Shown piece after piece: positions 11,977 through 25,645 of a stretch of 64,000 nt of DNA. The notes beneath the pieces were generated by a model. That model saw only the letters and a program-made list of their open reading frames with translations, ran no database searches and was not told the DNA's origin. Positions within the stretch are counted from its first letter, which is position 1. Each line of letters starts with the position of its first letter. The stretch covers positions 1,426,001 through 1,490,000 of the forward strand of contig JBAIAA010000094.1 of assembly GCA_037893245.1 (NCBI GenBank), in the 5' to 3' direction. A program made the translations under genes and the position numbers. The stretch is from Crossaster papposus. Its lineage: Eukaryota > Echinodermata > Asteroidea > Velatida > Solasteridae.

Positions 11977-13097
11977 GGTTCGCAGCTCAGATATAAGTCG
12001 AGAAAATTATCCTCATTCGCAGCCACCTTTTCTGATGTGTATGTTTGTACACTTGTATTGCCGCATAGGCCTATGCCGTCAGTGCCCTGACGCATGGGTC
12101 TCACGGTTTGGTTTTTTTCCAGTGAGAAATTTGGCAATATGTTGGCTCCGATGTCGAGCTGGTGAGTGTTCGTTCATTCTGGAACAACGTTGAGGTTCGC
12201 AGCTCAGATATAAGTCGAGAAAATTATCCTCATTCGCAGCCATGTTTTCTTATGTGTATCTATGTACACGTGTATTGCCGCATTGGCCTAGGTCGCCAGT
12301 GCCCTGACGCATGAGTCTCACAGTTTGGGTTCTTTCCATTGAGAAATTTGGCAATATTTTGGCTCAGATGTCGAGCTGGTGAGTATCTCTTCATTCTCGA
12401 ACAACGTTGAGGTTCCCAGCTAAGATTTAAGTCGAAAAAATAATCCTCATTCGCAGCCACTTTTTCTGATGTGTATGTTTGTACACGTGTATTGCCGCAT
12501 AGGCCTATGCCGCCAGTGGCCTGACGCAGGAATCTCACAGTTTGGGTTCTTTCCATTGAGAAATTTGGCAATATTTTGTCTAAGATGTCGAGCTGGTGAA
12601 TGTCTATTCATTCTCGAACAACGTTGAGGTTCGCAGCTCAAATATAAGTCGAGAAAATTATCCTCATTCGCAGCCACCTTTTCTGATGTGTATGTTTGTA
12701 CACTTGTATTGCCGCATAGGCCTATGCCGTCAGTGCCCTGACGCATGGGTCTCACGGTTTGGTTTTTTTCCAGTGAGAAATTTGGCAATATGTTGGCTCC
12801 GATGTCGAGCTGGTGAGTGTTCGTTCATTCTGGAACAACGTTGAGGTTCGCAGCTCAGATATAAGTCGAGAAAATTATCCTCATTCGCAGCCATGTTTTC
12901 TTATGTGTATCTATGTACACGTGTATTGCCGCATTGGCCTAGGTCGCCAGTGCCCTGACGCATGAGTCTCACAGTTTGGGTTCTTTCCATTGAGAAATTT
13001 GGCAATATTTTGGCTCAGATGTCGAGCTGGTGAGTATCTCTTCATTCTCGAACAACGTTGAGGTTCCCAGCTAAGATTTAAGTCGAGAAAATTATCC

Positions 13098-13495
13098 TCA
13101 TTCGCAGCCACCTTTTCTTATGTGTATGTTTGTACACGTGTATTGCCGCATAGGCCTATGCCGCCAGTGGCCTGACACATGAGTCTCACGGTTTGGGTTG
13201 TTTCCAGTGAGAAGTTTGGCAATATGTTGGCTCAGATGTCGAGCTGGTGAGTGTCTCTTCATTCTCGAACAACGTTGAGGTTCGCAGCTCAAATATAAGT
13301 CGAGAAAATTATCCTCATTCGCAGCCACCTTTTCTGATGTGTATGTTTGTACACTTGTATTGCCGCATAGGCCTATGCCGTCAGTGCCCTGACGCATGGG
13401 TCTCACGGTTTGGTTTTTTTCCAGTGAGAAATTTGGCAATATGTTGGCTCCGATGTCGAGCTGGTGAGTGTTCGTTCATTCTGGAACAACGTTGA
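13098..13495. repeat. Zone II segment repeated at 1,519 bp, copy 2
   Basis: This is the partner of 11579-11976. The adjacent stretch 13749-14363 matches 10718-11296 at an offset that starts at 3,031 bp and rises by 8 bp. The change occurs because copy 1 has lost eight bases near 11220, reading GCCAGCGCACGAG where copy 2 near 14250 has GCCAGTGCCCTGGCGCACG. Confidence 0.73.
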
Positions 13496-16374
13496 GGTTC
13501 GCAGCTCAGATATAAGTCGAGAAAATTATCCTCATTCGCAGCCATGTTTTCTTATGTGTATCTATGTACACGTGTATTGCCGCATTGGCCTAGGTCGCCA
13601 GTGCCCTGACGCATGAGTCTCACAGTTTGGGTTCTTTCCATTGAGAAATTTGGCAATATTTTGTCTCAGATGTCGAGCTGGTGAGTATCTCTTCATTCTC
13701 GAACAACGTTGAGGTTCCCAGCTAAGATTTAAGTCGAAAAAATAATCCTCATTTGCAGCCACTTTTTCTGATGTGTATGTTTGTACACGTGTATTGCCGC
13801 ATAGGCCTATGCCGCCAGTGGCCTGACGCAGGAATCTCACAGTTTGGGTTCTTTCCATTGAGAAATTTGGCAATATTTTGTCTAAGATGTCGAGCTGGTG
13901 AATGTCTCTTCATTCTCGAACAACGTTGAGGTTCGCAGCTCAGATATAAGTCGAGAAAATTATCCTCATTCGCAGCCACCTTTTCTTATGTGTTTGTTTG
14001 TACACGTGTATTGCCGCATAGGCCTATGTCGCCAGTGCCCTGACGCATGGGTCTCACGGTTTGGGTTCTTTCCAGTGGGAAATTTCGCAATATTTTGGAT
14101 CAAATGTCGAGCTGGTGAGTGTCTCTTCATTCTCAAACAACGTTGAGGTTCGCAGCTCAGATATAAGTCGAGAAAATTATCCTCATTCGCAGCCCTGTTT
14201 TCTTATGTGTATATATGTACACGTGTATTGGCGCATGGGCCTATGTCGCCAGTGCCCTGGCGCACGAGTCTCACAGTTTGGGTTCTTTCCATTAAGAAAT
14301 TTGGCAATAATTTGGCTCAGATGTCGAGCTGGTGAGTATCGCTTCATTCTCGAACAACGTTGAGGTTCCCAGCTAAGATATAAGTCGAGAAAATAATCCT
14401 CATTCGCAGCCACCTTTTCTGATGTGTATGTTTGTACACGTGTATTGCCGCCTAGGCCTATGCCGCCAGTGGCCTGACGCATGAATCTCACAGTTTGGGT
14501 TCTTTCCATTGAGAAATTTTGGCAATATTTTGTCTAAGATGTCGAGCTGGTGAATGTCTCTTCATTCTCGAACAACGTTGAGGTTCGCAGCTCAGATATA
14601 AGTCGAGAAAATTATCCTCATTCGCAGCCACCTTTTTTTATGTGTATGTTTGTACACGTGTATTGCCGCATAGGCCTATGCCGCCAGTGGCCTGACACAT
14701 GAGTCTCACGGTTTGGGTTGTTTCCAGTGAGAAGTTTGGCAATATGTTGGCTCAGATGTCGAGCTGGTGAGTGTCTCTTCATTCTCGAACAACGTTGAGG
14801 TTCGCAGCTCATATATAAGTCGAGAAATTTAAGCTCATTCGCAGCCACCTTTTCTGATGTGTATGTGTGTACACTTGTATTGCCGCATAGGCCTATGCCG
14901 CCAGTGCCCTGACGCATGGGTCTCACGGTTTGGGTTCTTTCCAGTGAGAAATTTGGCAATATTTTGCCTCAAATGTCGAGCTGGTGAGTGTCTCTTCATT
15001 CTCAAACAACGTTGAGGTTCGCAGCTCAGATATAAGTCGAGAAAATTATCCTCATTCGCAGCCATGTTTTCTTATGTGTATCTATGTACACGTGTATTGG
15101 CGCATGGGCCTATGCCCTGACGCACGAGTCTCACAGTTTGGGTTATTTCCATTGAGAAATTTGGCAATAATTTGGCTTAGATGTCGAGCTGGTGAGTGTC
15201 TCTTCATTCTCGAACAACGTTGAGGTTCGCAGCTAAGATATAAGTCGAGAAAATTATCCTCATTCGCAGCCACCTTTTCTTATGTGTATGTTTGTACACT
15301 TGTATTGCCGCATAGGCCTATGCCGCCAGTGGCCTGACGCATGAGTCTCACGGTTTGGTTTTTTTCGAGTGAGAAGTTTGGCAATATTTTGGCTCAGATG
15401 TTGAGCTGGTGAGTTTATCTTCATTCTCGAACAACGTTGAGGTTCGCAGCTCAGATATAAGTCGAGAAATTTAAGCTCATTCGCAGCCAACTTTTCTGAT
15501 GTGTATGTTTGTACACGTGTATTGCCGCATAGGCCTATGTCGCCAGTGCCCTGACGCATGAGCCTCATAGTTTGGGATCTTTCTATTGAGAAATTTGGCA
15601 ATATTTTGGCTCAGATGTCGAGCTGGTGAGTGTCTCTTCATTCTCGAACAACGTTGAGGTTCGCAGCTCAGATATAAGTCGAGAAAATTATCCTCATTCG
15701 CAGCCATGTTTTCTTATGTGTATCTATGTACACGTGTATTGGCGCATGGGCCTATGTCGCCAGTGCCCTGACGCACGAGTCTCACAGTTTGGGTTCTTTC
15801 CATTGAGAAATTTGGCAATAATTTGGCTCAGATGTCGAGCTGGTGAGTGTCTCTTCATTCACGAACAACGTTGAGGTTCGCAGCTCAAATATAAGTCGAG
15901 AAAATTATCCTCATTCGCAGCCACCTTTTCTGATGTGTATGTTTGTACACTTGTATTGCCGCATAGGCCTATGCCGTCAGTGCCCTGACGCATGGGTCTC
16001 ACGGTTTGGTTTTTTTCCAGTGAGAAATTTGGCAATATGTTGGCTCCGATGTCGAGCTGGTGAGTGTTCGTTCATTCTGGAACAACGTTGAGGTTCCCAG
16101 CTGAGATATAAGTCGGGAAAATTATCCTCATTCGCAGCCACCTTTTCTTATGTGTTTGTTTGTACACGTGTATTGCCGCATAGGCCTATGTCGCCAGTGC
16201 CCTGACGCATGGGTCTCACGGTTTGGGTTCTTTCCAGTGGGAAATTTGGCAATATTTTGGATCAAATGTTGAGCTGGTGAGTGTCTCTTCATTCTCAAAC
16301 AACGTTGAGGTTCGCAGCTCAGATATAAGTCGAGAAAACTATCCTCATTCGCAGCCCTGTTTTCTTATGTGTAT

Positions 16375-17461
16375 CTATGTACACGTGTATTGGCGCATGG
16401 GCCTATGTCGCCAGTGCCCTGACGCACGAGTCTCACAGTTTGGGTTCCTTCCATTGAGAAATTTGGCAATAATTTGGCTCAGATGTCGAGCTGGTGAGTA
16501 TCGCTTCATTCTCGAACAACGTTGAGGTTCCCAGCTAAGATATAAGTCGAGAAAATAATCCTCATTCGCAGCCACCTTTTCTGATGTGTATGTTTGTACA
16601 CGTGTATTGCCGCATAGGCCTATGCCGACAGTGGCCTGACGCATGAATCTCACAGTTTGGGTTCTTTCCATTGAGAACTTTTGGCAATATTTTGTCTAAG
16701 ATGTCGAGCTGGTGAATGTCTCTTCATTCTCGAACAACGTTGAGGTTCGCAGCTCAGATATAAGTCGAGAAAATTATCCTCATTCGCAGCCACCTTTTCT
16801 TATGTGTATGTTTGTACACGTGTATTGCCGCATAGGCCTATGCCACCAGTGGCCTGACACATGAGTCTCACGGTTTGGGTTGTTTCCAGTGAGAAGTTTG
16901 GCAATATGTTGGCTCAGATGTCGAGCTGGTGAGTGTCTCTTCATTGTCAAACAACGTTGAGGTACGCAGCTCAGATATAAGTCGAGAAAATTATCCTCAT
17001 TCGCAGCCATGTTTTCTTATGTGTATCTATGTACACGTGTATTGTCGCATTGGCCTAGGTCGCCAGTGCCCTGACGCATGAGTCTCACAGTTTGGGTTCT
17101 TTCCATTGAGAAATTTGGCAATATTTTGGCTCAGATGTCGAGCTGGTGAGTATCTCTTCATTCTCGAACAACGTTGAGGTTCCCAGCTAAGATTTAAGTC
17201 GAGAAAATAATCCTCATTCGCAGCCACTTTTTCTGATGTGTATGTTTGTACACGTGTATTGCCGCATAGGCCTATGCCGCCAGTGGCCTGACGCAGGAAT
17301 CTCACAGTTTGGGTTCTTTTCCAGTGAGAAGTTTGGCAATATTTTGGCTCAGATGTCGAGCTGGTGAGTGTCTCTTCATTCTCGAACAACGTTGAGGTTC
17401 GCAGCTCAAATATAAGTCGAGAAAATTATCCTCATTCGCAGCCATGTTTTCTTATGTGTAT
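16375..17461. repeat. Pentameric higher-order unit 1
   Basis: Five monomers (1,087 bp) start at the marker monomer with GGCGCATGGGCCTATGTCGCC. The unit recurs directly as 17462-18548 and then as a 1,071-bp version. Internal order includes the TTTGTCTAAGATG monomer, the CTGACACATGAG monomer, one with CATTGTCAAACAACG and GAGGTACGCAG, and the AAGATTTAAGTCGAG monomer ending in GACGCAGGAATCTC. The ordered variant set repeats in phase. Confidence 0.85.
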
Positions 17462-18548
17462 CTATGTACACGTGTATTGGCGCATGGGCCTATGTCGCCA
17501 GTGCCCTGACGCACGAGTCTCACAGTTTGGGTTCTTTCCATTGAGAAATTTGGCAATAATTTGGCTCAGATGTCGAGCTGGTGAGTATCGCTTCATTCTC
17601 GAACAACGTTGAGGTTCCCAGCTAAGATATAAGTCGAGAAAATAATCCTCATTCGCAGCCACCTTTTCTGATGTGTATGTTTGTACACGTGTATTGCCGC
17701 ATAGGCCTATGCCGCCAGTGGCCTGACGCATGAATCTCACAGTTTGGGTTCTTTCCATTGAGAAATTTTGGCAATATTTTGTCTAAGATGTCGAGCTGGT
17801 GAATGTCTCTTCATTCTCGAACAACGTTGAGGTTCGCAGCTCAGATATAAGTCGAGAAAATTATCCTCATTCGCAGCCACCTTTTCTTATGTGTATGTTT
17901 GTACATGTGTATTGCCGCATAGGCCTATGCCGCCAGTGGCCTGACACATGAGTCTCACGGTTTGGGTTGTTTCCAGTGAGAAGTTTGGCAATATGTTGGC
18001 TCAGATGTCGAGCTGGTGAGTGTCTCTTCATTGTCAAACAACGTTGAGGTACGCAGCTCAGATATAAGTCGAGAAAATTATCCTCATTCGCAGCCATGTT
18101 TTCTTATGTGTATCTATGTACACGTGTATTGTCGCATTGGCCTAGGTCGCCAGTGCCCTGACGCATGAGTCTCACAGTTTGGGTTCTTTCCATTGAGAAA
18201 TTTGGCAATAGTTTGGCTCAGATGTCGAGCTGGTGAGTATCTCTTCATTCTCGAACAACGTTGAGGTTCCCAGCTAAGATTTAAGTCGAGAAAATAATCC
18301 TCATTCGCAGCCACTTTTTCTGATGTGTATGTTTGTACACGTGTATTGCCGCATAGGCCTATGCCGCCAGTGGCCTGACGCAGGAATCTCACAGTTTGGG
18401 TTCTTTTCCAGTGAGAAGTTTGGCAATATTTTGGCTCAGATGTCGAGCTGGTGAGTGTCTCTTCATTCTCGAACAACGTTGAGGTTCGCAGCTCAAATAT
18501 AAGTCGAGAAAATTATCCTCATTCGCAGCCATGTTTTCTTATGTGTAT
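17462..18548. repeat. Pentameric higher-order unit 2
   Basis: This is a direct tandem copy of the preceding unit at +1,087 bp, with only scattered substitutions. Examples are TGTACATGTG for TGTACACGTG near 17902 and AATAGTTTGG for AATATTTTGG near 18208. The order of marker monomers is identical. Confidence 0.85.
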
Positions 18549-18652
18549 CTATGTACACGTGTATTGGCGCATGGGCCTATGTCGCCAGTGCCCTGACGCA
18601 GGAGTCTCACAATTGAGAAATTTGGCAATAATTTGGCTCAGATGTCGAGCTG
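18451..18652. repeat. 202-bp deleted monomer, copy 1
   Basis: The monomer is 202 bp because 15 bases between CTCACA and ATTGAGAAATTTGG are absent, so CACAGTTTGGGTTCTTTCC collapses to CACAATTGAG. Only this copy has GACGCAGGAGTCTC. Later copies read AACGCACGAGTCTC. Confidence 0.9.
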
Positions 18653-19619
18653 GTGAGTGTCTCTTCATTCTCGAACAACGTTGAGGTTCGCAACTAAGAT
18701 ATAAGTCTAGAAAATTATCCTCATTCGCAGCCACCTTTTCTTATGTGTATGTTTGTACATGTGTATTGCCGCATAGGCCTATGCCGCAAGTGGCCTGACG
18801 CATGAGTCTCACGGTTTGGTTTTTTTTCAGTGAGAAGTTTGGCAATATTTTGGCTCAGATGTTGAGCTGGTGAGTGTCTCTTCATTCTCGAACAACGTTG
18901 AGGTTCGCAGCTCAGATATAAGTCGAGAAAATTATCCTCATTCGCAGCCACCTTTTCTGATGTGTATGTTTGTACACTTGTATTGCCTCAAAGGCCTATG
19001 CCGTCAGTGCCCTGACGCATGGGTCTCACGGTTTGGTTTTTTTCCAGTGAGAAATTTGGCAATATGTTGGCTCAGATGTCGAGCTGGTGAGTGTCTCTTC
19101 ATTGTCAAACAACGTTGAGGTACGCAGCTCAGATATAAGTCGAGAAAATTATCCTCATTCGCAGCCATGTTTTCTTATGTGTATCTATGTACACGTGTAT
19201 TGTCGCATTGGCCTAGGTCGCCAGTGCCCTGACGCATGAGTCTCACAGTTTGGGTTCTTTCCATTGAGAAATTTGGCAATATTTTGGCTCAGATGTCGAG
19301 CTGGTGAGTATCTCTTCATTCTCGAACAACGTTGAGGTTCCCAGCTAAGATTTAAGTCGAGAAAATAATCCTCATTCGCAGCCACTTTTTCTGATGTGTA
19401 TGTTTGTACACGTGTATTGCCGCATAGGCCTATGCCGCCAGTGGCCTGACGCAGGAATCTCACAGTTTGGGTTCTTTTCCAGTGAGAAGTTTGGCAATAT
19501 TTTGGCACAGATGTCGAGCTGGTGAGTGTCTCTTCATTCTCGAACAACGTTGAGGTTCGCAGCTCAAATATAAGTCGAGAAAATTATCCTCATTCGCAGC
19601 CATGTTTTCTTATGTGTAT
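18549..19619. repeat. Pentameric higher-order unit 3 (1,071 bp)
   Basis: This is the next tandem unit, shortened mainly by the 15-bp internal deletion in the monomer at 18451-18652. The right part (from about 19080) keeps the offset order of units 1 and 2, with the CATTGTCAAACAACG monomer. The middle (18721-19118) has a different pair of monomers that recur at 19792-20189, so this unit is a hybrid. Confidence 0.78.
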
Positions 19620-19723
19620 CTATGTACACGTGTATTGGCGCATGGGCCTATGTCGCCAGTGCCCTAACGCACGAGTCTCACAATTGAGAAATTTGGCAAT
19701 AATTTGGCTCAGATGTCGAGCTG
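19522..19723. repeat. 202-bp deleted monomer, copy 2
   Basis: It has the same 15-bp deletion, 1,071 bp after copy 1. It carries CCCTAACGCACGAG, a variant shared with all later copies. Confidence 0.9.
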
Positions 19724-21244
19724 GTGAGTGTCTCTTCATTCTCGAACAACGTTGAGGTTCGCAGCTAAGATATAAGTCTAGAAAATTATCCTCATTCGCA
19801 GCCACCTTTTCTTATGTGTATGTTTGTACATGTGTATTGCCGCATAGGCCTATGCCGCCAGTGGCCTGACGCATGAGTCTCACGGTTTGGTTTTTTTTCA
19901 GTGAGAAGTTTGGCAATATTTTGGCTCAGATGTTGAGCTGGTGAGTGTCTCTTCATTCTCGAACAACGTTGAGGTTCGCAGCTCAGATATAAGTCGAGAA
20001 AATTATCCTCATTCGCAGCCACCTTTTCTGATGTGTATGTTTGTACACTTGTATTGCCTCATAGGCCTATGCCGTCAGTGCCCTGACGCATGGGTCTCAC
20101 GGTTTGGTTTTTTTCCAGTGAGAAATTTGGCAATATGTTGGCTCCGATGTCGAGCTGGTGAGTGTTCGTTCATTCTCGAACAACGTTGAGGTTCGCAACT
20201 CAGATATAAGTCGAGAAAATTATCCTCATTCGCAGCCATGTTTTCTTATGTGTATCTATGTACACGTGTATTGCCGCATTGGCCTAGGTCGCCAGTGCCC
20301 TGACGCAAGAGTCTCACAGTTTAGGTTCTTTCCATTGAGAATTTTGGCAATAATTTGGCTCAGATGTCGAGCTGGTGAGTATCGCTTCATTCTCGAACAA
20401 CGTTGAGGTTCCCAGCTAAGATATAAGTCGAGAAAATAATCCTCATTCGCAGCCACCTTTTCTGATGTGTATGTTTGTACACGTGTATTGCCGCATAGGC
20501 CTATGCCGCCAGTGGCCTGACGCATGAATCTGACAGTTTGGGTTCTTTCCATTGAGAAATGTTGGCAATATTTTGTCTAAGATGTCGAGCTGGTGAATGT
20601 CTCTTCATTCTCGAACAACGTTGAGGTTCGCAGCTCAGATATAAGTCGAGAAAATTATCCTCATTCGCAGCCACCTTTTCTTATGTGTATGTTTGTACAC
20701 GTGTATTGCCGCATAGGCCTATGCCGCCAGTGGCCTGACACATGAGTCTCACGGTTTGGGTTGTTTCCAGTGAGAAGTTTGGCAATATGTTGGCTCAGAT
20801 GTCGAGCTGGTGAGTGTCTCTTCATTGTCAAACAACGTTGAGGTACGCAGCTCAGATATAAGTCGAGAAAATTATCCTCATTCGCAGCCATGTTTTCTTA
20901 TGTGTATCTATGTACACGTGTATTGCCGCATTGGCCTAGGTCGCCAGTGCCCTGACGCATGAGTCTCACAGTTTGGGTTCTTTCCATTGAGAAATTTGGC
21001 AATATTTTGGCTCAGATGTCGAGCTGGTGAGTATCTCTTCATTCTCGAACAACGTTGAGGTTCCCAGCTAAGATTTAAGTCGAGAAAATAATCCTCATTC
21101 GCAGCCACTTTTTCTGATGTGTATGTTTGTACACATGTATTGCCGCATAGGCCTATGCCGCCAGTGGCCTGACGCAGGAATCTCACAGTTTGGGTTCTTT
21201 TCCAGTGAGAAGTTTGGCAATATTTTGGCTCAGATGTCGAGCTG

Positions 21245-21446
21245 GTGAGTGTCTCTTCATTCTCGAACAACGTTGAGGTTCGCAGCTCAAATATAAGTCG
21301 AGAAAATTATCCTCATTCGCAGCCATGTTTTCTTATGTGTATCTATGTACACGTGTATTGGCGCATGGGCCTATGTCGCCAGTGCCCTAACGCACGAGTC
21401 TCACAATTGAGAAATTTGCCAATAATTTGGCTCAGATGTCGAGCTG
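21245..21446. repeat. 202-bp deleted monomer, copy 3
   Basis: It has the same deletion. It also carries AATTTGCCAATAATTTGG, a variant shared with copies 4 to 6 but not copies 1 and 2. Confidence 0.9.
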
Positions 21447-21663
21447 GTGAGTGTCTCTTCATTCTCGAACAACGTTGAGGTTCGCAGCTAAGATATAAGT
21501 CGAGAAAATTATCCTCATTCGCAGCCACCTTTTCTTATGTGTATGTTTGTACATGTGTATTGCCGCATAGGCCTATGCCGCCAGTGGCCTGACGCATGAG
21601 TCTCACGGTTTGGTTTTTTTCCAGTGAGAAGTTTGGCAATATTTTGGCTCAGATGTTGAGCTG

Positions 21664-21770
21664 GTGAGTGTCTCTTCATTCTCGAACAACGTTGAGGTTC
21701 GCAGCTCAGATATAAGTCGAGAAAATTATCCTCATTCGCAGCCATGTTTTCTTATGTGTATGTCGAGCTG
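21664..21770. repeat. 107-bp truncated monomer, copy 1
   Basis: Successive GTGAGTGTCTC starts are 107 bp apart instead of 217, so 110 bp are missing. The junction reads TTATGTGTATGTCGAGCTGG, joining the CTTATGTGTAT part of the monomer to the terminal ATGTCGAGCTGG. Both parent sites contain ATGT, so the deletion is consistent with a microhomology join or slippage. Confidence 0.92.
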
Positions 21771-22422
21771 GTGAGTGTCTCTTCATTCTCGAACAACGTT
21801 GAGGTTCGCAGCTCAAATATAAGTCGAGAAAATTATCCTCATTCGCAGCCACCTTTTCTGATGTGTATGTTTGTACACTTGTATTGCCTCATAGGCCTAT
21901 GCCGTCAGTGCCCTGACGCATGGGTCTCACGGTTTGGTTTTTTTCCAGTGAGAAATTTGGCAATATGTTGGCTCCGATGTCGAGCTGGTGAGTGTTCGTT
22001 CATTCTCGAACAACGTTGAGGTTCTCAGCTCAGATATAAGTCGAGAAAATTATCCTCATTCGCAGCCATGTTTTCTTATGTGTATCTATGTACACGTGTA
22101 TTGCCGCATTGGCCTAGGTCGCCAGTGCCCTGACGCATGAGTCTCACAGTTTGGGTTCTTTCCATTGAGAAATTTGGCAATATTTTGGCTCAGATGTCGA
22201 GCTGGTGAGTATCTCTTCATTCTCGAACAACGTTGAGGGTCCCAGCTAAGATTTAAGTCGAGAAAATAATCCTCATTCGCAGCCACTTTTTCTGATGTGT
22301 ATGTTTGTACACGTGTATTGCCGCATAGGCCTATGCCGCCAGTGGCCTGACGCAGGAATCTCACAGTTTGGGTTCTTTTCCAGTGAGAAGTTTGGCAATA
22401 TTTTGGCTCAGATGTCGAGCTG

Positions 22423-22624
22423 GTGAGTGTCTCTTCATTCTCGAACAACGTTGAGGTTCGCAGCTCAAATATAAGTCGAGAAAATTATCCTCATTCGCAG
22501 CCATGTTTTCTTATGTGTATCTATGTACACGTGTATTGGCGCATGGGCCTATGTCGCCAGTGCCCTAACGCACGAGTCTCACAATTGAGAAATTTGCCAA
22601 TAATTTGGCTCAGATGTCGAGCTG
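22423..22624. repeat. 202-bp deleted monomer, copy 4
   Basis: It has the same deletion and the AATTTGCCAATAA variant, 1,178 bp after copy 3. Confidence 0.9.
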
Positions 22625-22841
22625 GTGAGTGTCTCTTCATTCTCGAACAACGTTGAGGTTCGCAGCTAAGATATAAGTCGAGAAAATTATCCTCATTCGC
22701 AGCCACCTTTTCTTATGTGTATGTTTGTACATGTGTATTGCCGCATAGGCCTATGCCGACAGTGGCCTGACGCATGAGTCTCACGGTTTGGTTTGTTTCC
22801 AGTGAGAAGTTTGGCAATATTTTGGCTCAGATGTTGAGCTG

Positions 22842-22948
22842 GTGAGTGTCTCTTCATTCTCGAACAACGTTGAGGTTCGCAGCTCAGATATAAGTCGAGA
22901 AAATTATCCTCATTCGCAGCCATGTTTTCTTATGTGCATGTCGAGCTG
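22842..22948. repeat. 107-bp truncated monomer, copy 2
   Basis: It has the same 110-bp deletion and junction as the copy at 21664, exactly 1,178 bp downstream. One substitution at the junction gives TTATGTGCATGTCGAGC. The identical breakpoint shows common descent by block duplication. Confidence 0.92.
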
Positions 22949-25119
22949 GTGAGTGTCTCTTCATTCTCGAACAACGTTGAGGTTCGCAGCTCAAATATAA
23001 GTCGAGAAAATTATCCTCATTCGCAGCCACCTTTTCTGATGTGTATGTTTGTACACTTGTATTGCCGCATAGGCCTATGCCGTCAGTGCCCTGACGCATG
23101 GGTCTCACGGTTTGGTTTTTTTCCAGTGAGAAATTTGGCAATATGTTGGCTCCGATGTCGAGCTGGTGAGTGTTCGTTCATTCTCGAACAACGTTGAGGT
23201 TCGCAGCTCAGATATAAGTCGAGAAAATTATCCTCATTCGCAGCCATGTTTTCTTATGTGTATCTATGTACACGTGTATTGCCGCATAGGCCTATGCCGC
23301 CAGTGGCCTGACGCAGGAATCTCACAGTTTGGGTTCTTTCCATTGAGAAATTTGGCAATATTTTGTCTAAGATGTCGAGCTGGTGAATGTCTCTTCATTC
23401 TCAAACAACGTTGAGGTTCGCAGCTCAGATATAAGTCGAGAAAATTATCCTCATTCGCAGCCCTGTTTTCTTATGTGTATCTATGTACACGTGTATTGGC
23501 GCATGGGCCTATGTCGCCAGTGCCCTGACGCACGAGTCTCACAGTTTGGGTTCTTTCCATTGAGAAATTTGGCAATAATTTGGCTCAGATGTCGAGCTGG
23601 TGAGTATCGCTTCAATCTCGAACAACGTTGAGGTTCCCAGCTAAGATATAAGTCGAGAAAATAATCCTCATTCGCAGCCACCTTTTCTGATGTGTATGTT
23701 TGTACACGTGTATTGCCGCATAGGCCTATGCCGCCAGTGGCCTGACGCATGAATCTCACAGTTTGGGTTCTTTCCATTGAGAAATTTGGCAATATTTTGT
23801 CTAAGATGTCGAGCTGGTGAATGGCTCTTCATTCTCGAACAACGTTGAGGTTCGCAGCTCAGATATAAGTCGAGAAAATTATCCTCATTCGCAGCCATGT
23901 TTTCTTATGTGTATCTATGTACACGTGTATTGCCGCATTGGCCTAGGTCGCCAGTGCCCTGACGCATGAGTCTCACAGTTTGGGTTTTTTCCATTGAGAA
24001 ATTTGGCAATATTTTGGCTCAGATGTCGAGCTGGTGAGTATCTCTTCATTCTCGAACAACGTTGAGGTTCCCAGCTAAGATTTAAGTCGAGAAAATAATC
24101 CTCATTCGCAGCCACTTTTTCTGATGTGTATGTTTGTACACGTGTATTGCCGCATAGGCCTATGCCGCCAGTGGCCTGACGCAGGAATCTCACAGTTTGG
24201 GTTCTTTCCATTGAGAAATTTGGCAATATTTTGGCTCAGATGTCGAGCTGGTGAGTGTCTCTTCATTCTCGAACAACGTTGAGGTACGCAGCTCTGATAT
24301 AAGTCGAGAAAATTATCCTCATTCGCAGCCATGTTTTCTTATGTGTATCTATGTACACGTGTATTGCCGTATTGGCCTAGGTCGCCAGTGCCCTGACGCA
24401 TGAGTCTCACAGTTTGGGTTCTTTCCATTGAGAAATTTTGCAATATTTTGGCTCAGATGTCGAGCTGGTGAGTATCTCTTCATTCTCGAACAACGTTGAG
24501 GTTCCCAGCTAAGATTTAAGTCGAGAAAATAATCCTCCTTCGCAGCCACTTTTTTTGATGTGTATGTTTGTACACGTGTATTGCCGCATAGGCCTATGCT
24601 GCCAGTGGCCTGACGCATGAATCTCACAGTTTGGGTTCTTTCCATTGAGAAATTTGGCAATATTTTGTCTAAGATGTCGAGCTGGTGAATGGCTCTTCAT
24701 TCTCGAACAACGTTGAGGTTCGCAGCTCAGATATAAGTCGAAAAAATTATCCTCATTCGCAGCCATGTTTTCTTATGTGTATCTATGTACACGTGTATTG
24801 CCGCATTGGCCTAGGTCGCCAGTGCCCTGACGCATGAGTCTCACAGTTTGGGTTCTTTCCATTGAGAAATTTGGCAATATTTTGGCTCAGATGTCGAGCT
24901 GGTGAGTATCTCTTCATTCTCGAACAACGTTGAGGTTCCCAGCTAAGATTTAAGTCGAGAAAATAATCCTCATTCGCAGCCACTTTTTCTGATGTGTATG
25001 TTTGTACACGTGTATTGCCGCATAGGCCTATGCCGCCAGTGGCCTGACGCAGGAATCTCACAGTTTGGGTTCTTTTCCAGTGAGAAGTTTGGCAATATTT
25101 TGGCTCAGATGTCGAGCTG

Positions 25120-25321
25120 GTGAGTGTCTCTTCATTCTCGAACAACGTTGAGGTTCGCAGCTCAAATATAAGTCGAGAAAATTATCCTCATTCGCAGCCA
25201 TGTTTTCTTATGTGTATCTATGTACACGTGTATTGGCGCATGGGCCTATGTCGCCAGTGCCCTAACGCACGAGTCTCACAATTGAGAAATTTGCCAATAA
25301 TTTGGCTCAGATGTCGAGCTG
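25120..25321. repeat. 202-bp deleted monomer, copy 5
   Basis: It has the same deletion and variants and lies 3,875 bp after copy 3, inside the second long higher-order unit. Confidence 0.9.
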
Positions 25322-25538
25322 GTGAGTGTCTCTTCATTCTCGAACAACGTTGAGGTTCGCAGCTAAGATATAAGTCGAGAAAATTATCCTCATTCGCAGC
25401 CACCTTTTCTTATGTGTATGTTTGTACATGTGTATTGCCGCATAGGCCTATGCCGCCAGTGGCCTGACGCATGAGTCTCACGGTTTGGTTTTTTTCCAGT
25501 GAGAAGTTTGGCAATATTTTGGCTCAGATGTTGAGCTG

Positions 25539-25645
25539 GTGAGTGTCTCTTCATTCTCGAACAACGTTGAGGTTCGCAGCTCAGATATAAGTCGAGAAAA
25601 TTATCCTCATTCGCAGCCATGTTTTCTTATGTGTATGTCGAGCTG
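25539..25645. repeat. 107-bp truncated monomer, copy 3
   Basis: It lies exactly 3,875 bp after the copy at 21664, with the same TGTGTATGTCGAGC junction. It was copied with the long higher-order unit. Confidence 0.92.

Larger units (their letters stand above)
20880..24754. repeat. 3,875-bp higher-order unit, copy 1
   Basis: This is a long unit whose markers all recur 3,875 bp downstream. They include the 202-bp monomers (21245 and 22423 to 25120 and 26298) and the 107-bp monomers (21664 and 22842 to 25539 and 26717). Within the copy there is an inner repeat at 1,178 bp (21245 to 22423, 21664 to 22842). The unit is therefore itself built from a duplicated sub-block. Edges are approximate. Confidence 0.85.
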